Shown: one piece after another, positions 1-5,387 of the stretch
Position numbering within the stretch: position 1 is the first letter of the stretch
Layout: each line of letters opens with the position of its first letter
Assembly: GCA_023403475.1 (NCBI GenBank)
Contig: JAEYEL010000064.1
Location: 1 to 5,387, forward strand
Length of the DNA stretch: 5,387 bases
From: Actinomycetes bacterium
GTDB lineage: Bacteria; Actinomycetota; Coriobacteriia; Coriobacteriales; Eggerthellaceae
Direction of reading: 5' to 3'
The notes under the pieces: generated by a model
What the model was told of the DNA's origin: nothing
What the model saw: only the letters and a program-made list of their open reading frames with translations
Databases searched by the model: none
Program-made: the position numbers and the translations under genes

Positions 1-192
1 GTCGGCGGGCGCGTCAAGGAGCTGCGGACGCAGCAGAGCCTCACGCAGGAGAGGTTCGCGCTCGTGGCGGGCGTGAACAGGAGCTATTTGGCCGACATAG
101 AGAAGGGCAACCGTAACTTCGGGTTCGACACGCTCGAGCGCATCGTCTCCGGTCTGGGCGTTTCCTATTCGGAGTTCTTCGAGGGGATTTAG
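1..192 (+). CDS. XRE-family helix-turn-helix regulator, 5'-truncated by window edge
   Basis: Frame 1 is open from the first base to a TAG at 190-192, giving 63 residues with no start codon visible, so the gene begins left of the window. The visible part is an almost complete Cro/C1-type (XRE) DNA-binding domain. It has RVKELR in helix 1, LTQERFALVAG (residues 14-24) as the first helix of the HTH, and VNRSYLADIEKGNRN (25-39) as the recognition helix and its following turn. It ends with the usual TLERIVSGLGVSYSEFF helix-turn-helix tail. The family binds operator DNA as a dimer and acts as a repressor or activator. The protein stops right after the domain, so it is either a small stand-alone regulator of about 70 residues, as in restriction-modification controller proteins and many phage or chromosomal regulators, or the C-terminal end of a longer protein. 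Its target is unknown. It converges on the tRNA gene, with 16 nt between them. Confidence 0.88.
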   Translation, partial: VGGRVKELRTQQSLTQERFALVAGVNRSYLADIEKGNRNFGFDTLERIVSGLGVSYSEFFEGI

Positions 193-208
193 GCGATTGC
201 AAACCTAG

Positions 209-284
209 TGGTGCCCTTGACAGGATTCGAACCTGCGGCTTTCTGCTCCGGAGGCAGACGCTCTATCCCCTGAGCTACAAGGGC
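209..284 (-). tRNA. tRNA-Arg (anticodon CCG), CCA encoded
   Basis: The minus strand folds into a full cloverleaf. The acceptor stem GCCCTTG (284-278) pairs with CAAGGGC (219-213). The D arm is GCTC/GAGC with an AGGGGATA loop. The anticodon stem TCTGC/GCAGA encloses the loop CTCCGGA (253-247), giving anticodon CCG at 251-249, which reads the arginine codon CGG. The T arm is GCAGG-TTCGAAT-CCTGT with one closing G-U pair. The discriminator is A (212), and the terminal CCA is encoded at 211-209. The length is 76 nt with CCA, and no mismatched stem pair is seen. It is transcribed in the same direction as the GtrA-family gene, whose stop codon is 19 nt upstream. No clear terminator follows it. Confidence 0.97.
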
Positions 285-295
285 ACGGCAGATGC

Positions 296-301
296 ATTAT
301 A
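296..301 (-). promoter_or_regulatory. -10 box of the tRNA-Arg promoter
   Basis: The minus strand reads TATAAT at 301-296, a perfect sigma-70-type -10 hexamer. From its position, transcription should start near 288-290, about five nucleotides before the mature tRNA 5' end at 284. That is a normal spacing for a tRNA promoter. The box begins two bases after the TAG stop (306-304) of the upstream GtrA-family gene, so any -35 element must lie inside that gene's last codons. No good TTGACA match is seen at 16-18 bp spacing: the sequences there are ATGCAG, GATGCA and GGATGC. The tRNA may therefore be transcribed from its own promoter, by read-through from the upstream gene, or both. Confidence 0.6.
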
Positions 302-303
302 CG

Positions 304-699
304 CTACTCGCCGTCACCTGCATCCAGAAAGATTTTGCGGGTGACGAAGTTCCACACCATCACGACGAACGTGGCGCCGATCTTCGTGACGAGGTAGTGG
401 ATTCCCAAAAGCTCCACGCCCGCCCACATGCAGACGTTGTTCAGCCCCAAGCCCAAAACCGAAAGCGTCACGAACACGGAAAACTCGCGACGTTTGCTCA
501 TGCCCTCTTTATGCCGGAACACATAGCGCATGGAAGCCGCGTAGTTGAACACCACCGACACCGTGAACGATATCGTGGCGCTCACCAGGTAGTTGATGCC
601 GAAAGCCTCGGTCAGAAGCGCAAGGAACCCGTAGTCGATGACGAACGCGAGCGCACCCACCACGCCGAACTTCATGATTTGCGCTATCAGTTTCTTCAT
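304..699 (-). CDS. GtrA-family membrane protein (putative polyprenyl-linked sugar translocation)
   Basis: This 131-residue protein is highly hydrophobic, with four predicted membrane helices at about residues 12-30, 36-57, 72-98 and 102-121, the size and topology of the GtrA family (PF04138). Family hallmarks are visible: FGVVGALAFVIDYG (11-24) in helix 1, FNYAASMRYVF (51-61) after helix 2, and WNFVTRKIF (116-124) at the end of helix 4. GtrA proteins are thought to help flip polyprenyl-phosphate-linked sugars across the cytoplasmic membrane for envelope glycosylation; direct biochemical proof is limited. The start at ATG 699-697 is preferred because GAGAGG (710-705) lies five bases upstream. 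An in-frame ATG at 744-742 would add 15 polar residues and overlap the promoter region. The gene is divergent from a GT2 polyprenyl-phosphate glycosyltransferase, its expected functional partner. The tRNA-Arg lies 19 nt downstream. The substrate sugar cannot be deduced. Confidence 0.9.
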   Translation of the reverse strand: MKKLIAQIMKFGVVGALAFVIDYGFLALLTEAFGINYLVSATISFTVSVVFNYAASMRYVFRHKEGMSKRREFSVFVTLSVLGLGLNNVCMWAGVELLGIHYLVTKIGATFVVMVWNFVTRKIFLDAGDGE

Positions 700-776
700 G
701 GTTTCCTCTCGAATGCGGCCCTCGGCACCTGCTTTCGTATACAATACTATACTTGTTCAGACTGATTGGAGCATAC
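700..776. promoter_or_regulatory. Divergent promoter region between the GtrA-family and GT2 genes
   Basis: This 77-bp gap separates two divergently transcribed start codons and is locally AT-rich at 733-760. On the plus strand, TATACT (748-753) is a 5/6 match to a -10 box and would give a leader of about 17 nt before the ATG at 777. On the minus strand, TATAGT (751-746) is also a 5/6 match and would give a leader of about 40 nt before the ATG at 699. The two boxes overlap, so RNA polymerase could not occupy both at once. A dyad, GTATA (737-741) and TATAC (748-752) with a 6-bp centre, covers them and could be an operator or simply the result of the back-to-back -10 boxes. No good -35 hexamer is found on either side. 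Ribosome-binding sites are GGAG (768-771) for the plus gene and GAGAGG (710-705) for the minus gene. Confidence 0.4.
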
Positions 777-1733
777 ATGGAATCAGAAGAGAACGCGCCC
801 CGGGTGGCCGTGCTCGTGCCCTGCTACAACGAATCCCTCACCATAGCGAAAGTGGTAGACGACTTCAAGGCGGCTCTTCCGCACGCGACCATCTATGTTT
901 ACGACAACAACTCAAGCGACGGTACCGCTAGAATAGCCGCAGACCACGGCGCCGTCGTTCGCCGCGAGAACAGGCAGGGCAAAGGCAACGTAGTCCGCCA
1001 GATGCTGCGCGAGATAGACGCCGACTACTACCTCATGGTGGACGGCGACGACACGTATCCCGCCGAAGAGGCACCCGCCCTGCTTGCACCCCTCATAGCC
1101 GACGAGGCCGACATGGTGGTGGGCGACAGGCTTTCGAACGGGGCTTACAAGCGCGAGAACGACCGCGCCTTCCACGGTTTCGGAAACAACTTGGTGCGCT
1201 GGCTCATCAAGATAATCTACGGCTTCGAATTCTCCGACGTCATGACCGGCTACCGCGCGTTCAACTCCGTGTTCGCCAAAACCATGCCCGTGCTCTCGCC
1301 CGGCTTCGAAATAGAGACCGAGCTTTCCATCCACGCCGTGGACAAGCGCTGGCGCATCGCCGAAGTTCCCATCGACTACCGCGACCGTCCCGAGGGCAGC
1401 ACGTCGAAGCTCAACACGTTCTCCGACGGCATGCGGGTGCTTTCCACCATAATGTCGCTGTTCAAAGACTATCGTCCGCTTGCGCTGTTCGGATGGATGG
1501 CTCTGATTCTGTGCGTACTCGGGCTTGCGGTGGGCGTTCCGGTCGTGGTCGAGTTCGCCCGCACGGGGCTGGTGCCGCGCCTGCCGAGCGCGCTTCTTGC
1601 CGTGGGGCTGGTGTTCGTAGGGGCGCTCTGCTTCGCGAGCGGGCTTATTCTGGATACGGTGGTCAAAGGCGCGCGCAAGGAATACGAACTGCACGTCACG
1701 CAGGCCTACGAGCGGTTTGGAAGAAAGTTTTAG
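777..1733 (+). CDS. GT2 polyprenyl-phosphate glycosyltransferase (DPM1/GtrB-like) with two C-terminal membrane helices
   Basis: This 318-residue protein has a GT-A fold catalytic domain of the dolichol-phosphate mannosyltransferase-like GT2 group. Visible motifs are VLVPCYNES (12-20) and VYDNNSSDGT (41-50) for nucleotide-sugar binding, DGDDTYP (89-95) with the metal-binding DxD, DVMTGYRAF (154-162), FEIETEL (177-183), and EVPIDYRDRPEGSTSKLN (196-213), typical of enzymes using a polyprenyl-phosphate acceptor. Two hydrophobic helices follow (about 235-262 and 270-292), as in GtrB-type enzymes, so the protein should be anchored with its active site in the cytoplasm. The likely reaction is transfer of a sugar from a nucleotide sugar to undecaprenyl or decaprenyl phosphate; which sugar is not determinable. 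The ATG at 777 is chosen because GGAG at 768-771 lies five bases upstream. The in-frame TTG at 753 lies inside the promoter and has no comparable site. It is divergent from the GtrA-family gene, suggesting a donor-lipid synthase plus translocator pair. All catalytic motifs look intact. Confidence 0.93.
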   Translation: MESEENAPRVAVLVPCYNESLTIAKVVDDFKAALPHATIYVYDNNSSDGTARIAADHGAVVRRENRQGKGNVVRQMLREIDADYYLMVDGDDTYPAEEAPALLAPLIADEADMVVGDRLSNGAYKRENDRAFHGFGNNLVRWLIKIIYGFEFSDVMTGYRAFNSVFAKTMPVLSPGFEIETELSIHAVDKRWRIAEVPIDYRDRPEGSTSKLNTFSDGMRVLSTIMSLFKDYRPLALFGWMALILCVLGLAVGVPVVVEFARTGLVPRLPSALLAVGLVFVGALCFASGLILDTVVKGARKEYELHVTQAYERFGRKF

Positions 1734-2025
1734 AAGCAGGCGGCGGCGCTGCTCCCTTCTTGCTTGCCATAGGGCGCGCACCGCATATCCTGTTCGCCGC
1801 AGTGCAGCGCAGGCGGCGATCGGTCAGATAGTCACCGGTTGCCGATCGCCGTCGTTGGCGACGCAGCGGGGATATGAGCGCTTCTCGGCTGTAGCGTTCC
1901 TCTTTGATAATATGCCTTTAGCTGCGCCGTATCCCGATGATATCAGGGTAATGCCTAAAATATTAGTCGTGACTTTCGGTTTGTTCGCTATAATAGTTAA
2001 TATCGATGCGAGATGAAAATGTATT
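1734..2025. other. Convergent intergenic region with no supported gene; two compositional halves
   Basis: This 292-bp gap lies between the 3' ends of the GT2 gene and the helicase-nuclease gene. I find no convincing coding sequence: the open frames crossing it have no family motifs and no good ribosome-binding site. The left part (about 1734-1900) is GC-rich and contains the overlapping hairpins annotated separately. The right part (1901-2020) is clearly AT-rich, with 45 G or C in 120 bases, unlike the flanking genes. It contains a perfect TATAAT at 1989-1994 on the plus strand, TATTAT at 1995-1990 on the minus strand, and an 8-bp palindrome, TGATATCA, at 1938-1945. No hairpin followed by a strong T-tract is seen for either gene, so termination signals remain unidentified. 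Confidence 0.6.
1794..1863. repeat. Cluster of overlapping inverted repeats (alternative hairpins)
   Basis: Three stem-loops overlap here. Hairpin A pairs TCGCCGC (1794-1800) with GCGGCGA (1813-1819) and continues after a bulge with TGC/GCA (1803-1805/1809-1811). Hairpin B pairs 1812-1824 with 1841-1853. Its core GGCGATCGG (1815-1823) and CCGATCGCC (1842-1850) is a perfect 9-bp match, extended by C-G, G-C and two G-U pairs, around a 16-nt loop. Hairpin C pairs CGTCG (1850-1854) with CGACG (1859-1863) around a TTGG tetraloop. B shares bases with both A and C, so B excludes them, while A and C can coexist. No T-tract follows, so this is not a standard intrinsic terminator. It may act as a 3' RNA stabiliser, a factor-dependent end, or one copy of a dispersed palindromic repeat. 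Confidence 0.5.
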
Positions 2026-5000
2026 CTAGCGATTACACGCACCATAGGCCCGATGGAGAGCTTCCTTTATTTCCCCTTCCAAAAGCAGCAGGTCATCTTG
2101 AGAGAACGTATAGTTCACGCACTGGGGTTCGGAAGGATTCGCAATGTCGCCCTGCTCCACGCGCACGAAGGTCACGTCAACGCTTCTGAAGCCTTGGCCT
2201 AGCACCGCCCATGCGTAGCACACAGCCTGCAGCCGATGCTTTTCCCGCAGACGCGCCTCGTCTTCGCCCGCATGGCCGCCCGTTTTGTAATCGACCACGA
2301 AGGCATTGCCGCCCTCGTCGTTCACAGCCAGAAGATCGACCTCCCCTTCCAGATAGACCGAGCGCCCCTTATCGTCAAGAGCCAGGAAAAAAGGAACCTC
2401 GGCGCGAATCGAACGGTACGCAGCCACGCGCGAGGCCACCGAAGACGCAAACCATCTATCAAGTGCGCGCGCAAGGCGCATACGCTGCCCTTCGCCCAAG
2501 CTGCAGCTGCGGCTCAGAGCGATCACGCGGCTTTCAGGAGGCTTGGCCAAAGCCGCACCCGGCACGCGACACTCAACCGCATACTGCGCCAAGCGATGAA
2601 ACGCCGTGCCCAAGTCGGTCGCATCAGCTTCGACATCAAGGCTATCCCGAATGCGGGCCCACGCCTCGTCATCCTTATCGGGAAAATCGCGCGGCTCGCT
2701 TTCGCTCGGCAACACGGAGGCTATAGACGAATAGCTGAACACGTCGGCGCGGCTGGAAAGAGGGGCTACGCTTGGAACGACACGGTAGTCGCAGACGGCG
2801 AAAACGTCGAATGCGGCAGCATCGCTTCGGCAAGCGTTCCCCGCCGCGCTTTCCGCCCGCGCGTCGCCTGTCGCCTTTTTAGCGCCCCCTTCCGCCTCGA
2901 CGCCTTCTCCATCGGCGTCTTTCGCCTCGGTGTCTTCCCCATCGGCGCCTTCCCCCTTGGCGGAAGCATCCGGCTCGGCTTCAAGGTCGATGCGCTCGAA
3001 CGCTGCCTTCCGCTCGCCGCCGAAGTCGAAGGTCGCGCATCCCTGCGGAAACAAGCCGCCCTGCCCGCACAGAGCCGACTGTATGTCGGCGGCAAGGCCC
3101 GTCGATGCACCCGATAGATCCGCTTTCGTGCGCTTGCCGGTAAGCGATACGATAAGCGCCTCCTTCGCCCTGGTAAGAGCCACGTATAAAAGCCGCCGCG
3201 ACTCCTGCTCGTCGGCTTTCCTGCGAAGCGCGCACAAAGCCACCCGCCGCGCGCCGGCGCTCGAACGCGAAACCACCGTATCGGCCAGTTCGTCCTCTGC
3301 CAGGCCTTCCATGCCGAACGTCGCATCTGCGGCCTTCGCCACCAATTCGGAAGACCTCGCGCCGGCAACGGAGTTCCCCAAGTCAAGCGATGCGTACACC
3401 GAACCTTCCACGCGCTCCATCACGAGCTTTTCGGCATGCGAGGAATCGGAAAGCTCGGCTACGGCCACAATGGGAAATTCGAGGCCCTTGCTGGCGTGCA
3501 CCGTCATGATGCGCACGAAATCGCCGCCTGCGGCGGAAAGGGCACCCGGCGCCTCCTTGACCGTTTCCACTTTGAGGGCGAAGCGGCTTGCCGCGTCCGC
3601 CGGACTGCTTGCACCGCCCGCCTCGATCTCTTCGACCATACGAACGGCCTTCAGAACGTTTGCAGCGCGCGCGATGCCTTCCGCGCCATCGCGCGAAAGC
3701 CGCGTGAGCCAGCCGCAATCGCGCACGGCGCGCTCCATGATGGAAGAAAGCGCGTCGCGACCCGTTGCGCGCACCATGTTTCCCACCGTGCGGAAGGCGG
3801 CCTCCAACTGAGGCGACAGTTCGCCGGTTTGGGCCGCTAGCGCAAGCCCGTCGAAAAGCGAGCGGCGATGCGGGCGGCCATCGTCGTCGAAGTGGGTGGC
3901 CAGAGCCAGAAAATCGTCTGCTGAAAGGGCGAACATCTCGCTGGAAAGCACCTCGAACAAAGCAAGCGAGTCAAACGGGTTCGCCACGGCCTGCGCAAGC
4001 GAAACCATAAGCTGCACTTCGGGCGCACGGTTGAAGATGGAGCCTTTGACCACCACGCAGGGAAACCCCGCACGGCGCAGTTCTTCGGCGTACACGCCCG
4101 CCTTCGTGGTGGAGCCCAAAAGAAGCACCATCTCGCCCGGCGTGTGCCCCGCTGCGCGCAGATTCGCGAAACGCTGTGCGATGCCGTGCGCGGCGGTTCG
4201 ACATACGTCTGCAGCAGGCACGCCCATGTACGGATAGGTGACCAAGCTCACATCGATGCGCGGCCCCGAACTTTTGAACGGATGCGCCACGCGGCTTTCA
4301 TCGCGCGACGCGGAAAGCGACATGAACGACGCACCGAACGACTGCGGCTGCCCGAATATGCGATCCACGAACGCCAGCACGTCGGCATGGCTGCGGAAAT
4401 TGTCGGGCAGAAGGATAAGACCTTCGGGGTTTTCCTCACGCACCGCCGCCACCTGACGACGGTACACCGAAACATCGGCGCCGCGGAAGCGGTAAATGCT
4501 CTGCTGCGCATCGCCCACCGCGCATAAACGCTCGCCGCCCGCACCTGCCATGCGCTTTATCATATCGACTTGCAGCTGATCGGTATCTTGGAACTCGTCC
4601 ACCATAACAAGCTTGAAGCGGTCGGCGTAATCGGCGGCAAACGTCGGGCAGCACTCGAAGGCACGCGCCGTCTCCACCAAAAGGTCGTCGTTGTCAAGAC
4701 CGCCCGCTTCGCGTTTGAGCCGGCGGAAGGCATCGAGTGCGCGGGCGGCCAAGCGCTTCACGTCCTGCAGAAGCGAAACCGCCTGCCCGAAACGGGCTTC
4801 CGCCATGCACTCCGCATATTCTTCGGCGGCATCCGCTGCGAACTGCTTGTATTCTTTCGTTCCGAACGCGCGACTCGGAGCGGGAAACCCGTTCAGCAGG
4901 TCCACAACCGAAAAAGGCGAGCAAGCCCCCTTTCCCCGGGCGGGCGCATCTGAAGACACACGGGTGGGCGCACCTGGGGACGCACCTGGGGATGCACCCA

Positions 5001-5387
5001 CAGCGAACGCGCCGGCAGGCGCACCTGCAAACGCACCGTTTTCCAAAGCGCGCTGGCACGCTTCAAGCGCCAAGGCGGTTCCGTGAAGGAACGCATCGCG
5101 GCTCTTGCCAGGCTTCTGCGCGCCGGCTGCCTGCGCAACCTTTTCCGCAAGCTCCATCATGCGGCGCACGAGATCTTCCGCGCGAAGGGCCTCGGGCACC
5201 AAGACGGCATCGATACCGATCGGGTTCGACGAGGCCGCATATACAAGCGAGCGCACCATTCCTTCAACCGAACCGCCGCCGTAGCCGCACGCTCGCGCAG
5301 GATATTCCGAGAAAAGCGCGTCAAGACCTTCGGGGGAAGCGAACTCGCCCGCCTGCGAGAGAACCTCTTCTATCGCCTCGTTCAGCA
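2026..5387 (-). CDS. addA: AddA-like ATP-dependent helicase/nuclease subunit A (RecB family), N-terminus beyond window
   Basis: The frame is open from the right edge (first full codon 5385-5383) to TAG at 2028-2026, giving 1119 residues; the methionine at 5259 is internal. Numbering from that methionine, superfamily-1 helicase motifs are DEFQDT (221-226, motif II), GDAQQSIYRFRGAD (249-262, III), LPDNFRS (284-290, IV), VHASKGLEFP (587-596, V) and RLLYVALTRAKE (689-700, VI). A RecB-type nuclease follows: GTAFHRL (884-890), GEVDLL (972-977) with D975, VVDYKTG (988-994) with D990 and K992, and Q1011/Y1015 in LQAVCYA. Both active centres look intact; Walker A must lie upstream. The segment RSLVYAASSNP (3-13) resembles the AddA-specific region after motif Ia. 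AddA with AddB processes double-strand DNA ends to 3' tails for RecA. About 120-150 residues seem to be missing, giving a usual AddA length near 1250. AddB is expected upstream, off-window. AdnB is a less likely alternative. Two repetitive low-complexity insertions are annotated separately. Confidence 0.88.
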   Translation of the reverse strand, partial: LNEAIEEVLSQAGEFASPEGLDALFSEYPARACGYGGGSVEGMVRSLVYAASSNPIGIDAVLVPEALRAEDLVRRMMELAEKVAQAAGAQKPGKSRDAFLHGTALALEACQRALENGAFAGAPAGAFAVGASPGASPGAPTRVSSDAPARGKGACSPFSVVDLLNGFPAPSRAFGTKEYKQFAADAAEEYAECMAEARFGQAVSLLQDVKRLAARALDAFRRLKREAGGLDNDDLLVETARAFECCPTFAADYADRFKLVMVDEFQDTDQLQVDMIKRMAGAGGERLCAVGDAQQSIYRFRGADVSVYRRQVAAVREENPEGLILLPDNFRSHADVLAFVDRIFGQPQSFGASFMSLSASRDESRVAHPFKSSGPRIDVSLVTYPYMGVPAADVCRTAAHGIAQRFANLRAAGHTPGEMVLLLGSTTKAGVYAEELRRAGFPCVVVKGSIFNRAPEVQLMVSLAQAVANPFDSLALFEVLSSEMFALSADDFLALATHFDDDGRPHRRSLFDGLALAAQTGELSPQLEAAFRTVGNMVRATGRDALSSIMERAVRDCGWLTRLSRDGAEGIARAANVLKAVRMVEEIEAGGASSPADAASRFALKVETVKEAPGALSAAGGDFVRIMTVHASKGLEFPIVAVAELSDSSHAEKLVMERVEGSVYASLDLGNSVAGARSSELVAKAADATFGMEGLAEDELADTVVSRSSAGARRVALCALRRKADEQESRRLLYVALTRAKEALIVSLTGKRTKADLSGASTGLAADIQSALCGQGGLFPQGCATFDFGGERKAAFERIDLEAEPDASAKGEGADGEDTEAKDADGEGVEAEGGAKKATGDARAESAAGNACRSDAAAFDVFAVCDYRVVPSVAPLSSRADVFSYSSIASVLPSESEPRDFPDKDDEAWARIRDSLDVEADATDLGTAFHRLAQYAVECRVPGAALAKPPESRVIALSRSCSLGEGQRMRLARALDRWFASSVASRVAAYRSIRAEVPFFLALDDKGRSVYLEGEVDLLAVNDEGGNAFVVDYKTGGHAGEDEARLREKHRLQAVCYAWAVLGQGFRSVDVTFVRVEQGDIANPSEPQCVNYTFSQDDLLLLEGEIKEALHRAYGACNR
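2890..2949 (-). repeat. In-frame 30-nt tandem repeat in the helicase-nuclease linker
   Basis: Two adjacent 30-nt units encode the decapeptides GADGEDTEAK and DADGEGVEAE. At DNA level, plus-strand 2911-2930 and 2941-2960 are clearly related at a period of exactly 30, and a more degenerate third copy is recognisable around 2881-2900. The tract lies in an acidic, Ala/Gly-rich stretch between helicase motif VI and the nuclease domain, where RecB-type proteins have a flexible tether. The repeat unit is a multiple of three, so copy-number change would lengthen or shorten the linker without breaking the frame. Confidence 0.7.
4963..5037 (-). repeat. In-frame 12-nt tandem repeat (six GAxx tetrapeptides) before helicase motif II
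   Basis: On the coding strand the unit GGTGCG plus six variable bases occurs six times: GAFA, GAPA, GAFA, then one valine codon, then GASP, GASP, GAPT. The best conserved copies are plus-strand 4968-4979 and 4980-4991, which differ only at the first base. The tract lies upstream of the Walker B motif, in the part of AddA corresponding to subdomain 1B, in a Gly/Ala/Pro-rich segment unlikely to have a regular fold. The 12-nt period keeps the reading frame if copies are gained or lost. Confidence 0.75.

Noticed and set aside
292..765. 157-residue plus-strand frame across the tRNA leader and the GtrA-family gene
   Set aside because: It runs antisense to a recognisable four-helix membrane protein, is His/Arg-rich, and has no ribosome-binding site of note.
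753..776. TTG at 753 as an upstream start for the GT2 gene
   Set aside because: It overlaps the candidate -10 element and would add eight residues with no conserved role. The ATG at 777 has GGAG at proper spacing.
1735..1762. Possible intrinsic terminator just after the GT2 stop: AGCAG/CTGCT stem (1735-1739/1749-1753) followed by CCCTTCTTGCTT
   Set aside because: The stem is only 5 bp with a 9-nt loop, and the following stretch is too interrupted by C and G to be a convincing T-tract.
912..1781. 289-residue open frame on the minus strand opposite the GT2 gene
   Set aside because: It is antisense to a gene with clear motifs, is rich in His, Arg and Glu with no recognisable domain, and is explained by the scarcity of stop codons in GC-rich DNA.
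1938..1945. TGATATCA palindrome as an operator
   Set aside because: A single 8-bp palindrome in AT-rich DNA, without a nearby gene start, is expected by chance.
1717..2016. 99-residue plus-strand frame across the convergent gap
   Set aside because: It starts inside the end of the GT2 gene in another frame, has no domain or plausible ribosome-binding site, and changes composition midway with the underlying DNA.
2236..3811. Two overlapping plus-strand open frames of 293 residues each (2236-3117 and 2930-3811)
   Set aside because: Both are antisense to the AddA reading frame, which carries conserved helicase and nuclease motifs. Their translations are Arg/Ala/Ser-rich and without domains.
5257..5259. 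ATG at 5259-5257 as the start of the helicase-nuclease gene
   Set aside because: The frame stays open to the window edge with AddA-like sequence upstream (for example SQAGEFASPEGLDALF), and Walker A has not yet appeared, so this is an internal methionine.

Overview
The window is GC-rich bacterial DNA from a chromosome core region. It holds one partial regulator gene, one tRNA, a divergent pair of membrane-glycan genes and most of a large recombination helicase-nuclease gene. The high GC content, a CCA-encoding tRNA-Arg(CCG) and an AddA-type (not AdnAB-type) nuclease-helicase fit a high-GC Gram-positive, most likely a Coriobacteriia/Eggerthellaceae-like actinobacterium. That placement is inference, not proof.

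Layout, left to right. Positions 1-192 (+) are the C-terminal part of an XRE-type helix-turn-helix protein cut by the window edge. Positions 209-284 (-) are a complete tRNA-Arg with anticodon CCG. A perfect TATAAT -10 box for this tRNA sits two bases after the stop codon of the next gene. Positions 304-699 (-) encode a four-helix GtrA-family membrane protein. A 77-bp AT-rich divergent promoter region (700-776) separates it from 777-1733 (+), a GT2 polyprenyl-phosphate glycosyltransferase with two C-terminal membrane helices. A 292-bp gap (1734-2025) follows. Its left part is GC-rich with mutually exclusive hairpins, and its right part is AT-rich (45 G/C in 120 nt at 1901-2020). From 2026 to the right edge, on the minus strand, runs the AddA-like helicase-nuclease, with its N-terminus (Walker A) beyond the window.

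How the genes work together. The GT2 enzyme and the GtrA protein match the two-part logic of Gtr-type systems. One enzyme loads a sugar onto a polyprenyl phosphate at the inner face of the membrane, and a small GtrA protein is thought to help move the lipid-linked sugar across. Their shared divergent promoter supports a common task in cell-envelope glycosylation. The helicase-nuclease converges on the glycosyltransferase and is functionally unrelated; it belongs to double-strand break repair. Its AddB partner would be expected upstream, beyond the right edge.

No convincing new biological system is visible. The most notable details are two in-frame repeat tracts in the AddA coding sequence, the alternative-hairpin cluster after the glycosyltransferase, and the tight gtrA-stop/tRNA-promoter junction.
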